A stretch of 64,000 nt of DNA, taken from positions 62,001-126,000 of the forward strand of contig CAJNDS010002109.1 in NCBI GenBank assembly GCA_905221605.1. The letters are read 5' to 3'. Below the pieces are notes generated by a model. It was given only the letters and a program-made list of their open reading frames with translations, ran no database searches and had not been told where the DNA came from. A program made the translations under genes and the position numbers. The DNA is from Symbiodinium natans. Its lineage: Eukaryota > Sar > Dinophyceae > Suessiales > Symbiodiniaceae. Below are positions 30,240 through 39,938 of this stretch, one piece after another. The number at the start of each line of letters is the position of its first letter. The stretch's first letter is position 1.

Positions 30240-30745
30240 CTGCTGTATGCACTTCACTCTATGCACCTGACTCTATGCACTTCACTCTATGTACTGAACT
30301 CTATGCACTTGACTCTACTTCACTCTATGCGCTTGACTCTATGTACTTCACTCTATGCACTTCACTCTATGCACTTCACTCTATGCACTTCACTCTATGC
30401 ACTTGAGTCTATGCATTTAACTCTATGCGCTTGACTCTCTGCGCTTCACTCTATGCACTTAACTCTATGCACTTGACTCTATGCACTTCACTCTATGCAC
30501 TTGACTCTATGTACTTCACTCTATGCACTTCACTCTATGCACTTCACTCTATGCACCCCACTCTATGCACTTGACTCGATGCATTTAACTCTATGCGCTT
30601 GACTCTCTGCACTTCACTCTATGCACTTAACTCTATGCACTCGACTCTATGCACTTGACTCTCTATGCACTTCACTCTATGCACTTCACTCAATGCACTT
30701 CACTCTATGCGCTTCACTCTATGTACTTCACTCTATGTACGGTGT
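30240..30745. repeat. 14-bp tandem array
   Basis: About 35 units of CTATGCACTTCACT / CTATGCACTTGACT. Confidence 0.93.
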
Positions 30746-30784
30746 TGGGTCAGAAGGCTCCGCGCGGAAGAACCCCTCGCGATG

Positions 30785-31015
30785 CTTTCGGGAAAACTAA
30801 AGTTTGGAGAGCTTGGGCTCCTCCAGGGCCTGGAGGTCTCCAAACTTTGGTTTTTTTGATTTTTTTGGGGACAGTACAGCATTATTGCTCGTTTTGGCTT
30901 AAGGTGTTTTTGGGGACAGTGCGGCATTTTTGCAGTCCCAGCATTTTTGCTTGCTTTCGCTTAAAGAGATAGGCTTTTTCGGACAGTACAGCGTTTCTGC
31001 TCTTTTGGGTCTAAA
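30785..31015. repeat. Palindromic module, right copy
   Basis: Same elements as 26205-26560: core AAAGTTTGGAGA ... TCTCCAAACTTT and GGGGACAGTACAGCAT. The loop of the core matches the reverse complement of the left copy. Confidence 0.75.
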
Positions 31016-31164
31016 ACATTGGTACAGTCGAGCGCTTTCGTGCTCGCTAGGAGGCTTCGAAATCCTAAGCCTCTAACCCGATAGAAACCTATATCATTTC
31101 AAGTCAGGAAGCTCATTTACATCAACAAGGTAGAAAAATACCCGAAAAATCGCATGTTTTGAGA

Positions 31165-31490
31165 AACCTCGACCCGGCTCGAATTTTCTAAAAAAAAAAG
31201 AACTGAAACCATGGCTGTGTGACCCCAAGGCCTCATAGATGACATAGTTGAGGTTTTTTTGAAAATTCGAGGATGTTTGAGTTTTCGCGACCTGGTGTTT
31301 CAAGAATTCTCGGAAAGTTCGAGCCGGCTCGAATTTAAAAAACCCTGAAACCATGGCTGTGTGACCCCAAGGCCTCATAGATGACAGAATTTAGGTTTTT
31401 TTTGAACATTCGAGCCTGCTCGAGTTTTGGCGGCCTGGTGCCTCGAGAATTTTCGGACAATTCGAGCCGGCTCGAGTTTTCCTTAAATCT
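31165..31490. repeat. About 145-bp tandem duplication
   Basis: ACCATGGCTGTGTGACCCCA and the segment through CGAGCCGGCTCGA occur twice, at about 31208 and 31350, with a third partial edge. Confidence 0.85.
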
Positions 31491-31754
31491 CTTGAAATTC
31501 TGACGGCGATAATTAAAACAATCAGTAGCATTAGTTACTAATTTTAATTCAATTGTTAAGTTTCCCATATATTTTGACAACAAATATTGAAATTGTGAGA
31601 AGGGGCCACGCAATGGCTTAAATCCAACAATCGTTTTATTCTTAAACCCTTGACACTTAATATAAAAAAAAACCTTTGTGTAATCTAAGACATAAATTAT
31701 CATTGAGGGCATCTTCGGGATTAAAAGTTTCCATTGTATATAAATAGCAGACAT
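31335..31754 (-). other. Minus-strand open frame entering a tandem repeat
   Basis: 139 codons from 31754. The first about 95 lie in AT-rich unique sequence, the rest in the 145-bp duplication, so the natural 3' end is lost. It may be another ORF of the AT-rich insert. Confidence 0.3.
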
Positions 31755-31789
31755 ACTATAATTACATATACTTTAAACTTACATTTTTT

Positions 31790-31984
31790 TTAATCAAATA
31801 CTTTAAAACTATATGAATCTTCTTTACTGTTGTTCTTCTTCTTACCTTTCACCTCTTGAACTGCTTCTTCTACTTCATTTTTCTCAACTAACTTTCTTAT
31901 ATCTTCGTAAGCATTTTGTTTGACTTTCTTCTCTTTCTTCGGTTTCTCTATGTGTTCGTATGTTGTTGCTTTCTTATGAAGCAT
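31790..31984 (-). CDS. Small Lys/Glu-rich ORF in AT-rich segment
   Basis: ATG at 31984; 64 codons rich in Lys and Glu, predicted charged helix. It lies in a run of same-strand small ORFs with AT-rich codons, unlike any exon elsewhere in the window. No family recognised. Confidence 0.4.
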   Translation of the reverse strand: MLHKKATTYEHIEKPKKEKKVKQNAYEDIRKLVEKNEVEEAVQEVKGKKKNNSKEDSYSFKVFD

Positions 31985-32075
31985 TTTTAATTAGATCATT
32001 GAATCAAGCTGTTGTAAAATCTCTTCTTCGGTTATAGGTAAAATTCCTGCTTTGTTTTTAGCATTGCCTACATCT

Positions 32076-32321
32076 TCATAAGAATGATTTTGTAGATGAT
32101 TCAGTTGATGTTGTACTTCCTTTATCAAACATACTAACGGGGTCTCCTGCTTTTCGTATTCTTAAATTTGTCCCAGTGTCTTCTGGTCGTTGTCCTGATA
32201 CAAAAGGAGAACCATGTCTACGACTTCTGAATACATTACCATAATCTTTGTTTGATTGTTGTCCCGATGCTGAACCTATTCTATGACTCATAATGTCAGT
32301 ATTTCCAGTTTTTTCAACCAT
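32076..32321 (-). CDS. Small ORF overlapping its upstream neighbour
   Basis: 81 codons from ATG at 32321. The start overlaps the last codons of the ORF at 32314-32496 by 8 bases, a compact arrangement typical of viruses and prokaryotes, not dinoflagellate nuclear genes. Gly/Ser-rich; no family recognised. Confidence 0.4.
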   Translation of the reverse strand: MVEKTGNTDIMSHRIGSASGQQSNKDYGNVFRSRRHGSPFVSGQRPEDTGTNLRIRKAGDPVSMFDKGSTTSTESSTKSFL

Positions 32322-32496
32322 CTATTTCAATAAAACCGTCTTGAATGAACTTATCTACATCTTTATAACGCTGAGCCTGTTGCGTCTTATATAAAGGTAG
32401 TTTTAAGTCATCATAAACATCTCTACCGCTTTTAGTCCCAGCAACGTATAAAATAGAACCATTTTGATGAATCCCGTCAGGATTCTCATACGCCAT
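32314..32496 (-). CDS. Small ORF, possibly virus-derived
   Basis: 60 codons from ATG at 32496, with an ordered-looking sequence containing LYVAGTKSGRDVYDDLKLPL. I do not recognise the family. Compact same-strand overlap with the next ORF and AT-rich composition suggest an inserted viral or plasmid-like segment (about 31500-32600). Confidence 0.4.
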   Translation of the reverse strand: MAYENPDGIHQNGSILYVAGTKSGRDVYDDLKLPLYKTQQAQRYKDVDKFIQDGFIEIDG

Positions 32497-32599
32497 TTTA
32501 AGTCCTTGCGTGTCCCCGCTAATTCGTCTCTAACTTCAACATGTAGTATGATTCTTGTGTTAGGTGCTTTACATAAAAACTTTTAAAATGGCTTATAAA

Positions 32600-32921
32600 T
32601 TATTTTCTCTAATTAATGAACAATGTTGAAGCTCAAGAAGGTGTATATTGATAGCTATTATAGAGTGAATGACAGAGATGTGCAAACCACAGAAAACCAA
32701 ATCCAGAAACGGATTCTGTTTGTAGATTTCTGTTGTTTAAAAGTATAGATAATGAATAGCAAGTTGTAGCTTCAGACATGGCAAGACACGAACGTATAGT
32801 AAATACCGGTGTTTTGTCACTTCAACCATATGTGTAAGTAAGCACAGGTGCAGAAGGGCAAGCAAGAAAAGGATACATATGCATCATGGGGGGGGGGGGG
32901 GTGTGACCATACAGATATATG

Positions 32922-32956
<35 letters not shown>

Positions 32957-33060
32957 TAAGTACATAGATACATACTATGTTCTGGATTGTGATAGGAACC
33001 CCCCGAAGGAACCATAATTCGAAGTTACACCCTATGACACGGCAGAGTTTACGGATTGTA
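32600..33060. other. AT-rich spacer with poly-G and (TA)n
   Basis: Poly-G at 32888, (TA)n at 32925-32956. No gene seen. Telomere-type repeat sequence resumes at about 33065. Confidence 0.5.
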
Positions 33061-33218
33061 GGTCCGAAACCCTAAAAACCCTACACCTTAGACCCGAAGC
33101 TCCCCCAAGCCCGGAGTAAACCCAAGGCCTGAACTCCAATCCCCAGGTGAACCTTTCACCTTGAATCCTCAGCCTTAAGCCGCAAGCGCAAACCCTACCC
33201 CGTTTAACCCCTGACGAG

Positions 33219-33275
33219 GAGGTGCCAAGCCTTCTTGGCCAGCTGACTCAGCTCGAGGCGGGAGGGGCTTTGTGA
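33219..33275 (+). CDS. Candidate terminal exon
   Basis: After CTGACGAG: EVPSLLGQLTQLEAGGAL, TGA. An alternative is a GC donor at CTCGAG|GCGGGA. Confidence 0.45.
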   Translation, partial: EVPSLLGQLTQLEAGGAL

Positions 33276-33564
33276 GGGTGGTGGGGTAGACTTAAGCAAT
33301 AAACCCTAGAACTCGGGCCAATATCGGTTTAGGGCTACTGGGGTTTCCGCAAGGAGTGTTGCTGTAGATGGGGCTTTTCACGACGAAGGCGATTGGCTTT
33401 CGAGCGCAGAGTTTTCCAGCCTCTCGTGTTTTGCGCTTTTTTTTTGGGTGGAAGCCTCAGGTTTTCCCTAACCCCAAACCCCTAAACCCTCGGAGCTTCG
33501 GGCTTATAGAAGCTCAGGGTTCAGGGATTCGGGCCCGAAAAACGGCTCTTTTTTGAACTTGGAG

Positions 33565-33607
33565 GCTGATATCAACAAAAATAGTTACAGGGAAATTGCT
33601 ATCAAGC
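33565..33607 (+). CDS. Candidate internal exon
   Basis: After ACTTGGAG: ADINKNSYREIAIK, with a GT at AAGC|GTCCAC as a possible donor. The open reading continues to 33615. Confidence 0.4.
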
Positions 33608-33719
33608 GTCCACAGTCCCTTCACCCAAAGCCCTACCCCCCTAAACCGAAACCCTTGATCCTGAGACCCTAAACCCCGAGTTCGACTCTACGTCCTAACC
33701 TCAAGCCCCCTGGAATCCT

Positions 33720-34040
33720 AAACCCCAGGCCCTAAGCCCTAAGCCCTAAACCCTAAACCCTAAACCCTTAAACCCTTAAACCCCCAAACCCCAAAGCCCC
33801 CTAAACCCTTAAGCCCGAAACCCTAAAACCCTAAAACCCTAAAACCCTAAACCCCTAAACCCCTAAACCCCCTAAACCCCTAAACCCCCCAAACCCCTAA
33901 ACCCCAAACCCCTAAACCCCTAAACCCCCTAAACCCCTAACCCTAAACCCCTAAACCCCAACCCCTAAACCCCCTAAACCCCTAAACCCCAAACCCCTAA
34001 ACCCCGAAAAACCCCAAAAACCCCTAAACCCCTAAACCCC
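33720..34040. repeat. CCCCTAAA/CCCTAAA mixed array
   Basis: Heptamers and octamers interleaved, about 40 units, immediately upstream of the exon at 34046. Confidence 0.9.
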
Positions 34041-34045
34041 TGCAG

Positions 34046-34132
34046 CTGGAGGCCTCCCAAAGAGCTGCCCTCCGGCTGCGCAGCGCGCTCACGGCCACCG
34101 AGCGCGCAGTGCAGGAGGCGGAGGACGAGGAG
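34046..34132 (+). CDS. Candidate exon, coiled-coil-like
   Basis: Acceptor CCCTGCAG; LEASQRAALRLRSALTATER and then AVQEAEDEE; GC donor GAG|GCCTCA (or 34139). A strongly helical, charged, heptad-like sequence. Confidence 0.55.
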
Positions 34133-34326
34133 GCCTCAGGGGGTTTAGGGTTTAGGGTTTAGGGCTTAGGGCTTAGGGTTTAGGGTACCCAAAGCCCTAA
34201 ACTTGTGCTTTGCTTTGTCTTGCTTTGGTCTTTGGGTTGGGCCAGGCTCGCACTTAGATTAGGGCCTTGGTATGAATTCCTACACCCTAAGCCCTAGACC
34301 CTAAGCCCTAAACCCTAAACCCTTAG

Positions 34327-34425
34327 GATTCCGAGGGTGTTAGCCTCGCGATTCGGGAGCCAAAGCAGGTCGAGTTCATCCCGCCCCTGATGGAGCGCCC
34401 CGGCGAAGGGTCTGGGAGCGCCTAG
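34327..34425 (+). CDS. Candidate terminal exon
   Basis: The acceptor is the repeat variant ACCCTTAG; 32 codons including GVSLAIREPKQVEFIPPLME, then TAG. The CCCTAAA-to-CCCTTAG change creates the acceptor. Confidence 0.5.
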   Translation, partial: DSEGVSLAIREPKQVEFIPPLMERPGEGSGSA

Positions 34426-34594
34426 AAAGGCTCTAAGAGAAGGGGGGGTTAGGGTTTGGGTTTAGGGTTTGGGGTTTGGGGTTTAGGGTTTAGGGCTTAG
34501 AGCCTTAGGGTTCAGGGTTTATGAATTAGGGTTTAGGGTTTAGGGGTTAAGGTTTTTGAGTTAGGGTTTAGGGTTTAGGGCCCTAAACCAGAAG

Positions 34595-34670
34595 CTAGAG
34601 AGCGGCAGCCGCAGCTTTAAAGCCTACCGGTCACGGGTTAGGGGGACCTTCCCCGAGTTTGGCCTGACAG
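34595..34670 (+). CDS. Candidate internal exon with GC donor
   Basis: After ACCAGAAG: LESGSRSFKAYRSRVRGTFP ..., donor ACAG|GCTTGC, phase 1 out. Confidence 0.5.
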
Positions 34671-34906
34671 GCTTGCGCAGACCCTGCGTTCAGAACTTCA
34701 ACCCCCTGAGCAATCAGCATCACAGGTTGCATCCCCCTAAACCCTAAACCTAAACTCTAACCCCCAAACCCTAAAAAACCCTCAAGCTGCCCACCCTGAC
34801 TCCCTAGAAAAAAGCCTGCGCGGAGGCCCGAACCAACTGGTTTTCAGGGTTTAGGGTTTAGGGTTTAGGGTCTAGGGCTTAGGGTTTCGGGTTTACCTAC
34901 TTCAAG

Positions 34907-34969
34907 GAGCCCGAGGCTCCCCGCTCCAGTCGCTACCTCTCCTGCATGCGCTCTTGCGTGGCCCTGTGA
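34907..34969 (+). CDS. Candidate terminal exon
   Basis: Acceptor CCTACTTCAAG; EPEAPRSSRYLSCMRSCVAL; TGA. The same frame after the stop (VLEIQQTLEQ, to 35018) also looks coding and ends at a GC (CAG|GCTCTG), so the TGA might be a recent mutation or the two parts separate exons. Confidence 0.45.
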   Translation, partial: EPEAPRSSRYLSCMRSCVAL

Positions 34970-35071
34970 AGTGTGAGGTGCGTCTTGGAGATCCAGCAGA
35001 CCCTGGAGCAGGCTCTGTGTGTTTGGGGTTTAGGGTTTAGGAGGGTTTGGGGTTTGGGGTTTGGGGCTTAG

Positions 35072-35442
35072 GGTTGCGGCTCTGTATGAGAAGGCACTAG
35101 CTTCACTTGCCAGAGCCTGGTTGGTTTTGGCAGCACGGCAGCATCGAACAGACCTGAAAACCCTTAAGCCCAAACCTTGGAGACTTCCGCAGGCGGGGCG
35201 ATTCGGGGGTTGCCAAGAGCGCTGTTGTCCCTGGGCCGCAGCGGGTCAGGGACAGGTTGTACGGCTTAGCATTCAAGTTTGGGCTTGAAGGTAGGGCTTG
35301 GGGCATCGGTTTTGGGATTCCGGTTGGGATGTAAGGTGTCTTGGGGATCAGGGTTTGTTCGGGGCTTGGCCCTTGGGAAGTTGCCCGAGGCGACGCCCTC
35401 TGCAGCGCCACGCGGCGCATCATCTGGCCCCTCGACCGTGGG
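35072..35442 (+). CDS. Candidate gene with 2-3 linked exons
   Basis: Exon 35193-35255 (acceptor ACTTCCGCAG; AIRGLPRALLSLGRSGSGT; donor GTTGTA, phase 1) joins exon 35381-35442 (acceptor TGGGAAG; ARGDALCSATRRIIWPLDRG; donor GTTGCA, phase 0) in frame. Upstream, 35072 to about 35159 reads VAALYEKALASLARAWLVLA ... and is probably an earlier exon, with an unresolved donor. Leu/Ala-rich helical character; no family recognised. Confidence 0.5.
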
Positions 35443-35455
35443 GTTGCAAACTTAG

Positions 35456-35577
35456 GGTTTCAGGGTTTCAGGGTTCAGGGTTTCAGGGTTTCAGGGTTTC
35501 AGGGTTTCAGGGTTTCAGGGTTTCAGGGTTTCAGGGTTTCAGGGTTTCAGGGTTTCAGGGTTTCAGGGTTTCAGGGC
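35456..35577. repeat. TTTCAGGG octamer array
   Basis: About 15 copies of TTTCAGGG, a variant expanded only here, immediately after the exon at 35381-35442. Confidence 0.92.
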
Positions 35578-35849
35578 CTAGGGTTTAGGGCTTAGGGGTT
35601 AGGGTTTCTGGGTCGGGAGGCTTCGGGAGTTTAAGCTTCAGGGGCCGAAGGTAGTTCAGGGCTGTCAGGAAGGGCTTAGGGCTTCAGGTCTTTTTTAAAG
35701 TCGGGGGTTCAAGGCCTCAGTTTCCAGCAGCTATTCTTTTCATGAGATGACATTGAGGCCAGTTTGCAGCTTCTCTGGGTAACCCCCAAACAAAATCCCG
35801 CAAGAACTCCAAGAACGCGAAGCCCCAAGGCTCAACCGCAACACCAAAT

Positions 35850-35970
35850 CCCAACCCCCCAAGTCCGACAGCTACATAAGGGCAAGAGCTTGCCGCTTGC
35901 CTCTGTGAGGCACTTTTGCCCTGGCCAGGCAGAGGCCCAGCCTGGGCAGATGCTTGAAGTCCGAAACCTC
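35850..35970 (+). CDS. Candidate exon
   Basis: Open frame VRQLHKGKSLPLASVRHFCP ... QMLEVRN. A GC donor at CCAG|GCAGAG (35930) or later is possible. Boundaries uncertain. Confidence 0.35.
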
Positions 35971-36239
35971 AAACCCCAAGTTGCAAGCAGGGACTTAGGG
36001 GAGGAGGGTTTACTGGGGTGTATGGGTTTACCAGTAGGGTTTGCAGGGGTTTGTAGGTTTTTACAGGGTTGGCAGCGTTTCTTGAGCACAGCGCGATGCT
36101 TGGCGTTTCAGGACTTGCAGGACCCGCAGAGACCCGCAGCCCTCAGCCTTCCATCCAGCGCGAAGCCCAACACCCCGCTGATTGGAGCCGGTTCTTGTTT
36201 CCACCCAAAATACCCTAAACCCGAAGCCCTAAACATCAG

Positions 36240-36570
36240 TTTCTGAGGGTTGAGCAAAGTTTAGCGTTTGGGGAGCGAGTGGAGGTGCTGGACAAGTCTG
36301 TTGGGATCCTTGTGAACCACATGAAGCAGGCCTCTGGGCACGGAAGAGTTGAGGACCTTGATCCCCCCAATGTCTTCGGGGGGGGGGGGGGGTTCGGAGG
36401 AGGATCGAGGGAAGTAGCTCTTAAGCAGGGTTTTGCAAGGGCGTTGAGCGAAGGGTGTTGGGGGTTTTGGGGGTCAGAGGGTTTAGGGGGCTTGGAGGGT
36501 TGGGTTTCGGCAGCGCCAGCACCCGGCATTTGGGCTTTCGATTGCTCTTCGACATAAGAGTCTTCTGCTC
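36240..36570 (+). CDS. Candidate gene, two linked exons
   Basis: Exon 36240-36329 (acceptor AACATCAG; 30 codons FLRVEQSLAFGERVEVLDKS ... VNHMKQ; GC donor CAG|GCCTCT, phase 0) is followed by 36514-36570 (acceptor TTTCGGCAG; RQHPAFGLSIALRHKSLLL; possible GC donor). The phases agree. The intron carries a poly-G tract at 36379. No family recognised. Confidence 0.5.
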
Positions 36571-36737
36571 GCAGCCCTAAGCCCGAAACCCTAAACTTAA
36601 AACCCTGAACCCCAAACCCTAAACCCTAAACCCTAAAACCCCAAACCCTACACCCAAGACCCCGAAGCCCGTGGCCAAACCTCAAAACGCTGAACCCCGA
36701 GACCTTTGAAAAATCCTAAGGCCTAAACACTGAAGCC

Positions 36738-36812
36738 TTCGGATGTTCCCCCTAAATACGAACAGTTGTAATCCCTATTCGGGACTGCTAGTATAAGGGG
36801 GGAACCTCCCAA
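36738..36812. mobile_element. MITE-like hairpin, family A copy 5
   Basis: TTCGGATGTTCCCCCTAA ... GGGGGGAACCTCCCAA. Target duplication CTGAAGCC / CTCAAGCC, 7 of 8. Shorter than the other copies by an internal deletion. Confidence 0.85.
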
Positions 36813-36861
36813 CTCAAGCCCCGGGTCGGAGCCCGGGTCCAGCGCTCGCCCAGTGCTGCAG

Positions 36862-36927
36862 GTGGAGCTCCCCGGTGCAGATCCCAAGAAGTTCAAAGGC
36901 CGGGCACCTCAGAATCAGAGGCCCTGA
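36862..36927 (+). CDS. Candidate terminal exon
   Basis: Acceptor AGTGCTGCAG; VELPGADPKKFKGRAPQNQR, stop TGA. 'ELPG' is reminiscent of a small heat-shock-protein strand, but 21 residues are not enough to call it. Confidence 0.45.
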   Translation: MELPGADPKKFKGRAPQNQRP

Positions 36928-36934
36928 GGCCCTA

Positions 36935-37880
36935 CTAGAGGGGTCGGAGGAATTGCTAATAGTGTTCCCTTTATGGTCCCTTTTACAAATGCACTAGAAT
37001 AACACCCTGTTCTAATGATCAAGGCTCCTACAGCAAGCGCTAGACCGAAGGCCTAAAGCCACAAGCCTCAACTCTCAGCCCAACATCCCTTGGCGTGAAT
37101 GTGTTGGGGTGCTTCCGGCCCCTTGGAGCCTTAGAAGATGTGAGAAGGAGTTGTCGACCCAAAGCCCAGTCTGGGGCTAGGGCGGTCTCCAATCTTGAAA
37201 TACTTTGCACTCTTTCCTTGTTGCTTAAGCTGCATTAAGAGCCTTGATTCTGAATGATTTGGGGGTTGAAGGATGAAGGCTTTCGAAGCCCTCAACCCTC
37301 AACCCTGGACCCCAAACCGCGGGCGACCCAAGCTACGACTCCTGTAGTTGGTATCGGCCTCCCTAAAACCTTAAAGCCTAGCGCGCGCCTACACCCTGGA
37401 GTAGTTTAGTGTTCATCGTTTTTTCGACTTTAGCCATCCAATGCCTTACTCAGCTCAACAGATTTTCATAGTCAAGGTCATCGAGACCCCAAGATACGAA
37501 AGCACAAAGTGCTGGTCGATATGGGGTTCCCACTAGGGGTACCCTGTTTGGCGTCTGCCGTATGAAGGTTTCTAGTCTTTTAGGGCTTTACTTAGGGGAC
37601 CCCCAAATGCCCATAACAAACTATGCGCAAACGTTTGAGCTCGTGACAAGTATTCAGGTTCGGGCACTGATTTTTTTTGCCGTATGAGGCGGACTTGCAT
37701 GTTGCGATGGTACGCAAAGTTGTACTGCGGTTCCGCGTGCAGAAGAACCATGAATCGTTTCATAAGGATCGAACTCAACCGAGGGCCCCTTTAGCCATAA
37801 GGTACCCTCAACTGCCCGCCCAGAGGGGTATCCCCAGGTTGTAAGGATTATTTTGGGGATGAAGCTGAGGAACCCTATGA
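36935..37880. other. Mostly unassigned linker
   Basis: A hairpin-derived segment lies at 36935-37030 (similar to 56765-56885 and 57885-57955). 37090-37240 is open in two plus frames. 37572-37778 is open on the minus strand (69 codons with LLHAEPQYNFAYHRNMQVRL). I cannot decide between these. Confidence 0.35.
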
Positions 37881-37936
37881 CCTGTGATTTGAACTCATGA
37901 AACCTGTCGCAACCCTCTTCCTTGTTTCGAGTTCAG

Positions 37937-38265
37937 GGTGAGAGGGCCTGAGGACCGGAGCGCAGCGTATCCCGTCTTCATGGTCGCTGTGATGAATCAT
38001 GACGGTACGCAAGAAATGGCAGTAGCAACAAGAATGATTGCTCCCTTAACCCAAACCCTAAACCCTAAACCCTAAACCCTAAACCCTAAACCCTAAACCC
38101 TAAACCCTAAACCCTAAACCCTAAACCCTAAACCCTAAACCCTAAACCCTAAACCCTAAACCCTAAACCCTAAACCCTAAACTGTAAACCCTATGTCGTG
38201 GGAGCCCAAAGCCCTGCGCAGGCAAGTTGGAATGCTTCGAGAGCCTCGTCGACGAGCTGGGGAAG
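37937..38265 (+). CDS. Two exons joined across a telomere-repeat intron
   Basis: Exon 37937-38004 (acceptor CGAGTTCAG; VRGPEDRSAAYPVFMVAVMN HD; donor GTACGC, phase 1). Exon 38222-38265 (acceptor CCCTGCGCAG; completes a Gly codon, then KLECFESLVDELGK; donor GTGAAT, phase 0). The 217-bp intron contains about 20 perfect CCCTAAA units. Codon-like, no family recognised. Confidence 0.6.
38047..38186. repeat. Perfect CCCTAAA array inside an intron
   Basis: About 19 tandem heptamers in antisense orientation to the flanking exons. Confidence 0.95.
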
Positions 38266-38390
38266 GTGAATTACCCCTCAACCATCCTAAACCCTAACCC
38301 TAAACCCTAAACCCTAAACCCTAAACCCTAAACCCTAAACCCTAAACCCTAAACCCTAAACCGTAAATCCCAAACCCTAAACCCTAAACC

Positions 38391-38504
38391 TTGGGTCCTG
38401 CCCCCACTCATTAAGAGTTGGAAAATATTTGTAATCGCACTATATAGTAGCCCCCAACAAAACCCCTATTATTGACTGTGTTAATGGGTGGGGGCAGGAC
38501 CCAA
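38391..38504. mobile_element. MITE-like hairpin, family G
   Basis: Perfect ends TTGGGTCCTGCCCCCA / TGGGGGCAGGACCCAA (outer 14 bases identical). Target duplication CCTAAACC at 38383-38390 and 38505-38512, itself telomere repeat. It shows insertion into a pre-existing array. Confidence 0.88.
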
Positions 38505-38654
38505 CCTAAACCCCAAACACCGCATACCCTGCACCCGCAACCCCCAAGCCCCAAACCACAGACCACACTGATTACAAGCATCAGCTGTGTCACTCATGTG
38601 GATCGCATTGACTCCAAGTCCGCGTCAACCCCCGAAACCTTACACCCCAAACCC

Positions 38655-38835
38655 CAAGCCTTTCAAGCCCCCCAAGCCCCCCAAGCCCCCCAAGCCCCCC
38701 AAGCCCCCCCAAGCCCCCCAAGCCCCCAAGCCTCCCAAGCCCCCCAATCCCCCAAGCCCCCAAGCCCCCAAACCCCCAAACCCCAAACCCCCAAACCCCC
38801 AAACCCCAAACCCCCAAACCCCAAACCCCAAACCC
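38655..38835. repeat. CCCCCAAG then CCCCCAAA array
   Basis: Octamer/nonamer variants; the long minus-strand Gly/Leu/Trp frames are artefacts. Confidence 0.9.
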
Positions 38836-39049
38836 TAGCAACCTGTCGGACAGGTGGCGAGCGCCAGCGCGGCCTGGCGAGGCGCCGGATGGTCTTAGGC
38901 CCTGTTTAGGGTTCAGGGTTTCGGGTCTAGGGTTTAGGGCAACCCGTACGCCCCAACCCCCCCACCCCCTAAACCCTGAACGTCGAATCCCTGAAGTCCT
39001 AGACTCCCTAGACCCTTGATTACACCCTGTACTCCAAAACCCTGAACCC

Positions 39050-39280
39050 TGTGAACTCTGTGAACTCTGTGAACTGTGTGAACCCTGTGAACCCTGTGAA
39101 CCCTGTGAACCCTGTGAACCCTGTGAACCGTTCGAGCCTTGTGTGTGAACCCTGTGTGTGAACCCTCTGAACTGTGTGCACCCTCTGACCCTCTGAACCC
39201 TCTGAACACTCTGAACCCTCTGAACCCTCTGAACCCTCTGAACCCTCTGAACCCTCTGAACCCTCTGAACCCTCTGACCC
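39050..39280. repeat. CCCTGTGAA / CCCTCTGAA nonamer array
   Basis: Nine-base derivatives of CCCTGAA, about 25 units in two homogenised sub-blocks. Confidence 0.92.
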
Positions 39281-39739
39281 ATGGTTACTTTAGGGCCCGG
39301 GGTCGAGGGTGGTCTCATGTCTCATGGGGGTTTGCTCGTCGAACGAAACGGCCCCAACGTCGGCAGTTCCCAGGTGTTGCACTGAGGGCCTCAACCCCCA
39401 AGTCAAACCCTAAACCGATCGCCCGAACCTAAAAGCTTGAAACTTACGAACCTTGACATCGCCAGCTCAACCGTGCTGTACAGTCACTGCAGTCGTTCAA
39501 AATACTGCAGCCCACACCAAACCCTAAGCCTTAAACCCTAAAGCCCGCAGCAACACTTGAATTGCGATTGGGGGCTGTTCTGAGCACCCTAAAAGCCCTG
39601 TAGTCCGTATCACCCTACCCCTAAACCCTAAACCCGAAACCCTAATCCCTAAACCCGAAACCCTCAACCCTGAACCCTAAACCCTGAACCCTGAACCCTA
39701 AACCCTAAACCCTGAACCCTAACCCCCTAAACCCTAGAG

Positions 39740-39819
39740 GCAAGCTTCGGGAGCTGGGGTTGGAGCAGATCATCACGGCCAGGACCTCTTTGCAGGGCCT
39801 TGCGATCGCAGGGGCTTGA
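39740..39819 (+). CDS. Candidate terminal exon
   Basis: Acceptor is the repeat variant ACCCTAGAG; KLRELGLEQIITARTSLQGL ..., TGA at 39817-39819. Strongly codon-like. Confidence 0.5.
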
Positions 39820-39844
39820 GAGAGGTTGACAAAAGGTCTAGGGT

Positions 39845-39938
39845 AAACCCTAAACCCTAAACCCTAAACCCTAAACCCTAAACCCTAAACCCTAAACCCT
39901 AAACCCTAAACCCTCAACCCTAAACCCTAAACCCTAAA
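39845..39938. repeat. CCCTAAA array
   Basis: About 13 units, one base variant. Confidence 0.95.

Noticed and set aside
20850-30745. CRISPR array
   Set aside because: Regular repeats here are direct tandem coding or satellite units without variable spacers, in a eukaryotic context.
24235-33060. Organellar DNA insertion
   Set aside because: No mitochondrial or plastid gene is recognisable, and composition varies too much within the block for a single organellar piece.
36862-36927. Small heat-shock protein exon
   Set aside because: Based only on 'VELPGAD'; the following residues do not continue the alpha-crystallin pattern.
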